From positions 1 through 5,304 of the forward strand of contig JACPZF010000085.1 of the NCBI GenBank assembly GCA_016195615.1: DNA of 5,304 nt. The letters are read 5' to 3'. The notes under the pieces were generated by a model. It saw only the letters and a program-made list of their open reading frames with translations, was not told the origin of the DNA and ran no database searches. Positions 1 to 4,769 of the stretch are shown piece after piece; positions within the stretch are counted from its first letter, which is position 1; each line of letters opens with the position of its first letter. This DNA is from Candidatus Gottesmanbacteria bacterium. GTDB lineage: Bacteria; Patescibacteriota; Microgenomatia; JACPZF01. The position numbers and the translations under genes are program-made.

Positions 1-84
1 ATGTGTGGAGATGGGGAAAAGATGCAATTTCCAATACCCAATTTGAAACATTTGAAAAAACCAAAGAAACATTTGTTACCAGTG

Positions 85-234
85 TTACCTCTCGAATATT
101 TCATTATGAAATCTGATATTTCGTTTTAACATTGCTATATCAATTTGTACATCTCGTAAACCAAGGGTTTTTAAATAAATAGGAATACCATTTGTATAAG
201 GATCTTCGTCATCCACGATTAAAATTTTATGCAT
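85..234 (-). pseudogene. Truncated response-regulator receiver domain
   Basis: This 49-codon reading frame begins MHKILIVDDEDP, the textbook first beta strand and acidic pocket (D8, D9) of a CheY-like receiver, followed by a helix-1-like stretch (NGIPIYLKTLGL). Similarity continues to about residue 34 (QIDIA) and then stops. The last 15 residues look random, and a stop comes where the phospho-acceptor strand (Asp near residue 53) should begin. Intact receivers are about 120 residues, so the phospho-acceptor Asp, the conserved Thr/Ser and the Lys are all missing and this product could not act as a normal phosphorelay receiver. I looked in the other two minus-strand frames down to position 1 and found no continuation, so a simple single-base frameshift does not explain it; deletion or rearrangement is more likely. 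It overlaps the end of an unsupported plus-strand frame. A real micro-protein is possible but less likely. Confidence 0.6.
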
Positions 235-256
235 GGTTTTATATTTAATTTTCATT

Positions 257-285
257 ATTTTACTGCTTTAACAAGATAATTTCAA
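257..285 (-). promoter_or_regulatory. Candidate sigma70-type promoter for receiver fragment
   Basis: On the minus strand TTGAAA (285-280) and TAAAAT (262-257) are separated by 17 bp, which fits a housekeeping promoter. Transcription would start near 250, leaving a short leader before the ATG at 234. The region is AT-rich, so chance matches are expected. It suggests the fragment was once a normally expressed first gene. Confidence 0.35.
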
Positions 286-292
286 TAAGTCG

Positions 293-309
293 ATCACCCT
301 TCGGGTGGT
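293..309. other. Short GC hairpin downstream of polymerase gene
   Basis: The arms ATCACCC and GGGTGGT pair over 7 bp (one G-T pair) around a 3-base TTC loop. It lies 33 bp past the polymerase stop codon and 8 bp upstream of the candidate -35 box at 280-285. Neither strand has a proper T-run after the stem (minus: CGACTTATTG; plus: TTTGAATCGG), so it is a weak candidate for an intrinsic terminator of the leftward operon. It could equally be an mRNA 3'-end stabiliser or have no role. Confidence 0.3.
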
Positions 310-341
310 TTGAATCGGCACCTGTTACCTAAGAACTCGTA

Positions 342-1553
342 TTAGAGCCGGCCGAAGGCGATGCGATCAATAATTTTTTCTTCCATGTCAAGCATCAGAG
401 CGGGAGTTAAAGTGAAATCTCCCCATTTATGATTGATTTTATCTATCGCGTTGGTTAGGGACGCCGAAGAATCGTGTAAAAAGGAAAGCTGTTCAGACGA
501 TCTATTTTCTAAATTGAAACAGGATACCGAAAGATTTTTAACTAATTTTAACGGACGCTCCAAAAGAATTTTTACACTTTCTTGATAAAGTTCTAGATCA
601 GAACAAATAGCTTGGGCTAAAGTTTTTCCGTGGTGCCAGTAGGTGGCATCGCTAAAAAGACAGCCTAGGTGTATTCCTCTTGCCTTCATACCATCGTCGC
701 GAAGTCTTTTTCCCATTTTGACGACAAGTTTGCATAAAAGTTTTTTTAATTCTTCATTACTAGTGATAAATTTTGGCAGGGCATAAGATTGCCCGTAACT
801 TTTTTGCTCCGAAAAGAAATCGTCGATTTCAAAACCGTGCAATCTCCGATGCCAATAGTAGCCAGAAACGGAAGAGAAACCAGAAATCAGTCGCTGGGGC
901 GATGCGTAGTAAAAATCCAGAGGAGTAAAAATGCCAACGGTGTGAAGTCTGGCGGCGTTATTTTTTTTAATGCCGCAAAGATCTTCGAGAGAAAGTTGTT
1001 TTAAAACCTGGGTAATATTATTTTTATCGATAAGATCTAAGCCGTCAGGTTTATGCAAATTAGACGCGGTTTTGGCTAGGAAATGATTGGTAGAAATACC
1101 AATAGAAACCTTAAGCCAATTGCCGATTTCCTGCCGTATCCGGTTTTTTATTTCCCAGGCGATATCAATAATAGATTTTTTTGGTAGACATGGCGCGTTT
1201 TTGAGATTTAAAACCATCTCGTCGATTGACTTAATTTTTAAGTCAGCTGTATAAGGGCTAAGTAGTTGCCATAACTTTTCATTAACAAAACGGTATTTTT
1301 CTGGATCAGGGGGTAAAACCCGAAGCAGCGGACAAAGTTTTTGGCCATCTCTAACTCGCATGCCGACTTTTACACCATAAATTTTAGCTTCGATGGAAGG
1401 TGAGAGAATGCATCCGGAGGGCGTGGTGTAGGCGGCAACGGCGATAGGCTTTCCCCGCAGCAGGGGATTTGCCTGCTGTTCGCAGGAGGCAAAACAGGAA
1501 TTTAAATCAAGATGCATGATCGTTGGTTCGTCTTGACAATGATCAGAAAGCAT
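342..1553 (-). CDS. Y-family translesion DNA polymerase (DinB/UmuC type)
   Basis: This 403-residue protein would copy past damaged template bases. Residues 13-26 (MHLDLNSCFASCEQ) hold the first catalytic Asp (D16) and a Phe at the steric-gate position (F21). SIDE at 109-112 supplies D111 and E112, completing the metal-binding triad. VSIGISTNHFLAKTAS (148-163) followed by KPDG is the conserved palm/fingers motif. A helix-hairpin-helix thumb follows at about 189-213, and the little-finger domain starts near KSYGQS (250-255). QLSFL at 354-358 resembles a beta-clamp-binding motif and is followed by a tail of about 45 residues. ASCEQ and GCILSPSIEAK look UmuC-like, while the overall length and RGKPIAV look DinB-like, so no subfamily symbol is given. 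The start at 1553 is favoured over the internal Met13 (1517) because GGAGG lies 9 nt upstream of it; Met13 has no such site. It overlaps the preceding small gene by 11 nt, so translation is probably coupled. Confidence 0.93.
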   Translation of the reverse strand: MLSDHCQDEPTIMHLDLNSCFASCEQQANPLLRGKPIAVAAYTTPSGCILSPSIEAKIYGVKVGMRVRDGQKLCPLLRVLPPDPEKYRFVNEKLWQLLSPYTADLKIKSIDEMVLNLKNAPCLPKKSIIDIAWEIKNRIRQEIGNWLKVSIGISTNHFLAKTASNLHKPDGLDLIDKNNITQVLKQLSLEDLCGIKKNNAARLHTVGIFTPLDFYYASPQRLISGFSSVSGYYWHRRLHGFEIDDFFSEQKSYGQSYALPKFITSNEELKKLLCKLVVKMGKRLRDDGMKARGIHLGCLFSDATYWHHGKTLAQAICSDLELYQESVKILLERPLKLVKNLSVSCFNLENRSSEQLSFLHDSSASLTNAIDKINHKWGDFTLTPALMLDMEEKIIDRIAFGRL

Positions 1554-1797
1554 TTTCTATTTCCTCCAGCTTCCAAAAGAGCGTTTCTGTATTAAAACTC
1601 AGGCGAAAAAAATTTTCTCCGTCGGTGACCGAAAAGATGTGAAAAAGTATCTGGCCGACTCGTGTGGTATGGTGAAGCCCGACCCGATTGATCTTATAAA
1701 TTCGGTTTTGCCATTTAAAAAAGTAAGGGTAGACTTTTTTTAATTTAGCATCAGAAATTAAACTCACCGAAATTGGTTGATCAATTATCTCAGCCAT
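1543..1797 (-). CDS. Small conserved DUF6504-like protein, polymerase partner
   Basis: This 84-residue soluble protein has no signal peptide or membrane segment. Its core reads YFFKWQNRIYKINRVGLHH, then a polar loop, HIFSVTDGENFFRLSFNTE, and a closing LFWKLEEI. The alternating hydrophobic strands, the aromatic W-x-x-R-x-Y pattern and the final W-x-L-E-E match my memory of the DUF6504 family, a small beta-rich domain of unknown function that often lies beside Y-family polymerase genes (family knowledge, not checked). It is the first gene of the leftward unit and overlaps the polymerase by 11 nt, so the two are very likely co-expressed. A role as an accessory factor for translesion synthesis is inferred from context only. 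No clear Shine-Dalgarno precedes its ATG, and there is no alternative ATG before the in-frame stop upstream. Confidence 0.75.
   Translation of the reverse strand: MAEIIDQPISVSLISDAKLKKVYPYFFKWQNRIYKINRVGLHHTTRVGQILFHIFSVTDGENFFRLSFNTETLFWKLEEIENAF
1563..1567 (-). promoter_or_regulatory. Strong ribosome binding site for polymerase gene
   Basis: GGAGG on the minus strand sits 9 nt before the polymerase ATG at 1553, inside the last codons (Leu-Glu-Glu) of the upstream small gene. It decides the polymerase start and supports translational coupling. Most other genes here lack such a site. Confidence 0.7.
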
Positions 1798-1834
1798 AAA
1801 ATCATCTGAATTAACCGAAAATTATCCGAATATA

Positions 1835-1864
1835 ACTATAAGAAAAATCCTGACAAGCTGTCAA
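1835..1864 (-). promoter_or_regulatory. Sigma70-type promoter of polymerase operon
   Basis: On the minus strand a perfect TTGACA (1864-1859) and TATAGT (1840-1835) are spaced by 18 bp. The start point would fall near 1828, giving a leader of about 30 nt before the ATG at 1797. An overlapping alternative is TTGTCA with TATATT at 16 bp. The -35 box overlaps an inverted repeat at 1851-1863, a natural repressor position. Confidence 0.6.
1851..1863. repeat. Inverted repeat TGACA-N3-TGTCA, possible operator
   Basis: Two 5-bp arms, TGACA and TGTCA, flank a 3-base centre (AGC). The repeat covers most of the -35 box of the leftward polymerase promoter. Because the operon encodes a translesion polymerase, a damage-response repressor site is an attractive reading. 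It matches neither the classical proteobacterial nor the Gram-positive LexA box, so the regulator is unknown. Confidence 0.4.
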
Positions 1865-1885
1865 TTGGACAAAGTAGGTATAAAT

Positions 1886-1897
1886 AGATCAAGATCT
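1886..1897. repeat. Inverted repeat AGATC-AA-GATCT
   Basis: Perfect 5-bp arms around a 2-base centre lie midway in the divergent intergenic region, upstream of the rightward -35 box. It may be a regulator site or a chance match; it is notable mainly as the middle one of three repeats in 64 bp. Confidence 0.3.
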
Positions 1898-1899
1898 CT

Positions 1900-1914
1900 A
1901 TTGTAATTTACAAT
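1900..1914. repeat. Inverted repeat ATTGTAA-T-TTACAAT, possible operator
   Basis: This perfect repeat has 7-bp arms and a single central base, the most symmetric element in the intergenic region. It contains the -35-like TTGTAA of the rightward promoter, so a bound dimeric regulator would block that promoter. No regulator gene lies in the window. Confidence 0.45.
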
Positions 1915-1928
1915 TTTTCTGATATACT
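1901..1928 (+). promoter_or_regulatory. Promoter for rightward genes, near-leaderless
   Basis: TTGTAA (1901-1906) and TATACT (1923-1928) are 16 bp apart. The -10 box ends only 8 bp before the ATG at 1937, so transcription should begin within a few bases of the start codon. The intervening TTTGGTCT contains no ribosome binding site, consistent with leaderless translation. Confidence 0.5.
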
Positions 1929-1936
1929 TTTGGTCT

Positions 1937-2560
1937 ATGCCAAAGAAATTAGTCGAGCCGGAGGGAAAAATTAGAACATCTTCGTCATTATTGTCGTCGC
2001 GATTAGCCATCATTGCTGTAGGCGTTTTAATTATTGTTTTACTTCTGGTTCTTAAAAACCCCAAACTCTTTTTAGCAGCAATAGTGAATAATCAACCAAT
2101 CACAACATGGGAATTCAATCAATCTTTGCAAAAAAGATTTGGTGCGAGGCTTCTTGACCAAATGATCGACGAAAGATTGATTCACTCCGAAGCTCTAAAA
2201 CAAGGCGTGACGGTAAGTAGCGCGGAAGTTGACCAAAAGATACAAGCGATCGAAACGCAGGTGGGTGGCAAAGATGGTCTTAATCAGCTCATTACCAGTC
2301 AGGGCCTAAATCTTGAGGATCTTCGTACCCAGATAAGGCTGAAGCTCTTAGTCGACAAAATGCTTTCTAAAAGTGTAATAGTGACGGAACAGGAAGTTAA
2401 GGATTTTATAAGCAAAGAAAGTCAATCACTTCCGGCAACCGACAGCGCCTCGCAAAAGAAATTTGTTGAAGAAACGATTAAACAGCAAAAATTATCTGAA
2501 GCTTTTCAATCCTGGTATAAAAACTTAAGAGATAAAGCCAAAGTCTACAAATTTTATTAA
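1937..2560 (+). CDS. Membrane-anchored SurA-N-type chaperone-like protein
   Basis: This 207-residue protein has a basic N-terminal tail (1-22), a strongly hydrophobic segment at about 23-39 (possibly to 50) and an extracytoplasmic helical domain, so it is probably an N-in signal anchor. After the membrane segment, AAIVNNQPITTWEFNQSL is the typical entry to the SurA N-terminal fold, followed by LLDQMIDERLIHSEALKQGVTVSSAEVDQKI (helices and the usual V-x-x-x-E-V-D). The C-terminal helix (AFQSWYKNLRDKAKVY) is the family's returning helix. The parvulin prolyl-isomerase domain of SurA and PrsA, about 90 residues, is absent, so a holding or folding role for exported proteins is more likely than isomerase activity. 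The start at 1937 lies 8 bp past a -10 box. It is the first gene of the rightward run, 23 bp before the HD gene. Client proteins are unknown. Confidence 0.8.
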   Translation: MPKKLVEPEGKIRTSSSLLSSRLAIIAVGVLIIVLLLVLKNPKLFLAAIVNNQPITTWEFNQSLQKRFGARLLDQMIDERLIHSEALKQGVTVSSAEVDQKIQAIETQVGGKDGLNQLITSQGLNLEDLRTQIRLKLLVDKMLSKSVIVTEQEVKDFISKESQSLPATDSASQKKFVEETIKQQKLSEAFQSWYKNLRDKAKVYKFY

Positions 2561-2583
2561 ATCTCTACCGGGTCTTCCTTCTC

Positions 2584-3354
2584 ATGATAAATATTCCTAC
2601 CGGAAGTAATCAAAAATTAAAACAAGTTTTAGAGCAAGTCAACAAGGATCAAGAACTAAAAACGCTTTGGCGCGTAATCAATGTCAACGCCATTGACAGA
2701 TTAGGCATGCCTGACCATGGTTTGGTTCATTTTCAAATCGTGGCCAACATCGGTCTTAAATTATTAAGGATGCTAAATGAAGTGAAAGTGGAAATGGCGG
2801 TCGTAAAAAATTTTAATTTAGACTATGACGATGCCGAAGTAATTGTTTTTCTAGGCTGTATCCTACACGATTTAGGGATGTCGATACACCGCCACAACCA
2901 CGAGGAATACAGTTTATTTCTGGCCCATCATAAATTAAAAGAATTATTATCTTTTTTACCGATTGAGGAAAGAACCATCTTGGTTTCAGAAACACTACAC
3001 GCCATTATTTCTCACCGCAGCGACGGTCGACCTCTAACAATTGAGGCGGGTGTGGTTAGGGTAGCTGATGCATTAGATATGACCAAAGGAAGATCGAGAA
3101 TCCCTTTCGAAGCGGGAAAAATTAACATTTACTCCATTTCCGCTTTTGCGGTAGATAGCATAGAAATTTTAAAAGGGGTCAAAAAGCCAATCAAAATTAA
3201 AATTAAAATGACAAATTCCGCGGGTATCTTCCAGGTAGATGAACTTTTAAAAGACAAACTGCAAGGTTCCGGAATTGAAAAATATGTCGAAGTCACGGCC
3301 GAAATTAAAGGAGAAACAGAGAAAAAACTTATTAAAGATTTTACCCTCGACTAA
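2584..3354 (+). CDS. HD-domain metal-dependent phosphohydrolase
   Basis: This 256-residue protein is predicted cytoplasmic, with no membrane segment. The HD domain spans roughly residues 40-170. MPDHGLVHFQIV gives the first histidines (H45, H49), CILHDLGMS the signature HD pair (H95, D96), H102-H106 a His-rich follow-on, SETLHAIISH the H139 and H144 positions, and VADALDM the last metal-ligand Asp (D162). A conserved-looking C-terminal beta-rich domain follows (about 180-245; KIKIKMTNSAGIFQVDELL). The layout resembles a family of stand-alone HD proteins seen in archaea and deep-branching bacteria; its substrate is unknown to me, and nucleotide or cyclic nucleotide hydrolysis is only the general expectation. 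The ATG at 2584 has no ribosome binding site. Starting at Met42 would cut off the conserved N-V-N-A-I-D-R-L lead-in, so the longer form is preferred. The gene lies 23 bp after the chaperone gene and 20 bp before the RnfD-like gene. Confidence 0.85.
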   Translation: MINIPTGSNQKLKQVLEQVNKDQELKTLWRVINVNAIDRLGMPDHGLVHFQIVANIGLKLLRMLNEVKVEMAVVKNFNLDYDDAEVIVFLGCILHDLGMSIHRHNHEEYSLFLAHHKLKELLSFLPIEERTILVSETLHAIISHRSDGRPLTIEAGVVRVADALDMTKGRSRIPFEAGKINIYSISAFAVDSIEILKGVKKPIKIKIKMTNSAGIFQVDELLKDKLQGSGIEKYVEVTAEIKGETEKKLIKDFTLD

Positions 3355-3374
3355 TTTAAGTCGCCTTTACTGCT

Positions 3375-4145
3375 ATGTTGCAGATCTTTAATAGATTATT
3401 GCATGAGGATGTCCGTAAACAAGTCGCCTTAATCCTTTTTTTAATTTGGCTAATCTCCATTTTCTATTTTAAGGATTTAGCGTTATTTTTTTTAACCCCA
3501 ACGGCCATCATTACCTGTGTAGTCACTGAGTACGGCTTAAATTTTTTGTTTAAAAAAGTAAGATTTATTTCCGTCTCAGCAATCATTACCGGCCTACTTA
3601 TTGGTCTTACTCTCTACACTGATACTTCGATATTTTTAGTTGTTTTAATTTCAGCCCTTAGCATCATTTTTAAACATTTTATACAAATTCAAGGACGGCC
3701 GATCTTTAATCCTGCCGCCCTTGGTCTGCTTTTTGGAGCTATGGTTTTAAAAATAAGCCCGACGTGGTGGGGCGTAGCCTGGAACAACTGGTTTTGGCTA
3801 TTTTTGCTTTTTTTCCAAGGATATGTTTTAAAAAGGATGAAAAGAATTTGGCACCCTCTTAGTTTTTTAATAGCTTACGCGCTTTATCTTTTTTTGAGAA
3901 ACCCAGGTAATATTCTACCGCTCCTTTTAGACAGCAGTCTGTTTTTATTTGCTTTTGTGATGCTGCCCGAGCCGCAAACGGCGCCGCTTAAGGGGTTTTG
4001 GACATATAGCTGGGGACCCCTAGTCGTGGTTAATATTTTTTTACTTTCCCATTTGTCGGGATTTGTTTGGGATCCTCTTTTGTCGGCCTTAGTCTTAGCC
4101 AATGGAGAAAGCTTATTTTTAAGAAAGGTATTACATGAAGTTTAA
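3375..4145 (+). CDS. RnfD/NqrB-family membrane protein, orphan
   Basis: This 256-residue protein is almost entirely membrane-embedded, with eight to ten hydrophobic segments at about 17-31, 33-55, 66-82, 84-100, 112-126, 137-152, 161-175, 181-196, 213-228 and 232-246. QIQGRPIFNPAALGLL (104-119) matches the NqrB/RnfD signature (GRxIFNPxA), SAIITGLLIGL (68-78) the preceding helix, and MLPEPQTAPLKG (196-207) the family's D/E-P-x-T-x-P motif near the flavin site. RnfD and NqrB subunits carry electrons through flavins in ion-pumping or extracytosolic redox complexes. This copy is shorter than typical RnfD (about 350) or NqrB (about 410), and I see no SGAT-type motif for covalent FMN attachment. 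No other Rnf or Nqr subunit gene is in the window. The stop overlaps the PAP2 start by 11 nt. The redox role is inferred from family; partners are unknown. No ribosome binding site precedes the ATG. Confidence 0.8.
   Translation: MLQIFNRLLHEDVRKQVALILFLIWLISIFYFKDLALFFLTPTAIITCVVTEYGLNFLFKKVRFISVSAIITGLLIGLTLYTDTSIFLVVLISALSIIFKHFIQIQGRPIFNPAALGLLFGAMVLKISPTWWGVAWNNWFWLFLLFFQGYVLKRMKRIWHPLSFLIAYALYLFLRNPGNILPLLLDSSLFLFAFVMLPEPQTAPLKGFWTYSWGPLVVVNIFLLSHLSGFVWDPLLSALVLANGESLFLRKVLHEV
4122..4128 (+). promoter_or_regulatory. Ribosome binding site for PAP2 gene
   Basis: AGAAAGG ends 6 nt before the ATG at 4135, inside the last codons of the RnfD-like gene. It supports this start and coupled translation of the two membrane proteins. 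It is the only clear purine-rich site on the rightward strand. Confidence 0.5.
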
Positions 4146-4764
4146 AACCAAAAGTTATTTACCAATATCTTTGTTTTTTTTTATTTTATTTACCATCCTG
4201 TCTTTTTTAGTCAAAAAAGGCTCCTTGGAGAATTTTGATTTCAACACCACCGTTATACTACAAAATCATATAAGTAGAAAATTGGATTTACCTTTTTCCT
4301 ATTTTTCTCTGCTTGGCTCATTTGAGATTACTACGGCCATAGTGATTTTAATATTTATGTTCTTTTATCTAAAGAAAAAAAAGTCATGGTGGAGCCTGGG
4401 AGTATTCTTTGTTGGCATTGGTGTGGAAGTTGTCGGTAAAATTTTCCTGCCACATCCTTCGCCGCCCTTTTTTCTCCTGCGCTACAATTTGGGTATTATT
4501 TTCCCCAGTTTCTACGTGCATACTGGCTATTCCTACCCTTCAGGACATATGACGAGATTTACTTTTCTCATTTTAATATCAATTTTTATCATCCTCAAAA
4601 GTCGTTTAGCCGATTTTAAAAAATATTTTTCGCTATTTTTATTAACGGTTTTTTGGATTTTAATGTTTGTCAGTAGAATTTACCTAGGAGAACACTGGTT
4701 TTCTGATGTTACGGGAGGAGCGCTGCTTGGCATGTCTTTTGGTGTTTTGAGTATAGCTTTTTGA
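4135..4764 (+). CDS. PAP2-superfamily membrane phosphatase
   Basis: This 209-residue integral membrane protein has about six hydrophobic segments (about 9-26, 55-79, 86-105, 142-155, 163-179, 193-208). The acid-phosphatase motifs are clear for the second and third blocks: YPSGH (134-138; H138 the general acid) and SRIYLGEHWFSD (180-191; R181, nucleophile H187, D191). The first block, normally K-x6-R-P, reads K102-x6-S109-P110, so the phosphate-binding Arg is replaced by Ser. Relatives remove phosphate from membrane lipids such as phosphatidic acid, phosphatidylglycerophosphate or undecaprenyl pyrophosphate; the substrate here cannot be told. The long insert between blocks one and two (111-133, aromatic-rich) may shape the lipid site. 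The gene overlaps the RnfD-like gene by 11 nt and ends in TGA, 5 bp from the convergent transporter gene. A run of nine T (4174-4182) lies in codons 13-16. Confidence 0.88.
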   Translation: MKFKTKSYLPISLFFFILFTILSFLVKKGSLENFDFNTTVILQNHISRKLDLPFSYFSLLGSFEITTAIVILIFMFFYLKKKKSWWSLGVFFVGIGVEVVGKIFLPHPSPPFFLLRYNLGIIFPSFYVHTGYSYPSGHMTRFTFLILISIFIILKSRLADFKKYFSLFLLTVFWILMFVSRIYLGEHWFSDVTGGALLGMSFGVLSIAF

Positions 4765-4769
4765 TATCA

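Noticed and set aside
1..129. A plus-strand frame of 42 codons beginning with ATG at position 1 and ending TAA at 127-129
   Set aside because: Its product is basic with no recognisable family, it overlaps the receiver fragment on the other strand, and it may only be an open frame at the window edge. It could be the tail of a gene starting further left, but nothing here supports that.
280..330. A tRNA-like stretch with GGTTTGAATC resembling a T-loop
   Set aside because: The flanking 5-base stem does not pair well, no acceptor stem, D-arm or anticodon arm can be built on either strand, and the upstream 50 bases are plain AT-rich sequence.
83..330. TGTTACCT at 83-90 and 323-330 as target-site or attachment repeats around the receiver fragment
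   Set aside because: An 8-base direct repeat in 340 bp of skewed composition is expected by chance, and there is no transposase, integrase or terminal inverted repeat.
789..1004. Plus-strand frame of 71 codons inside the polymerase gene
   Set aside because: It lies entirely opposite conserved polymerase motifs and has no family features; it is an antisense shadow.
1859..1864. A classical LexA (SOS) box in the polymerase promoter
   Set aside because: Neither CTG-N10-CAG nor the GAAC-N4-GTTC pattern is present; only a different repeat (TGACA-N3-TGTCA) overlaps the -35, so no SOS call is made.
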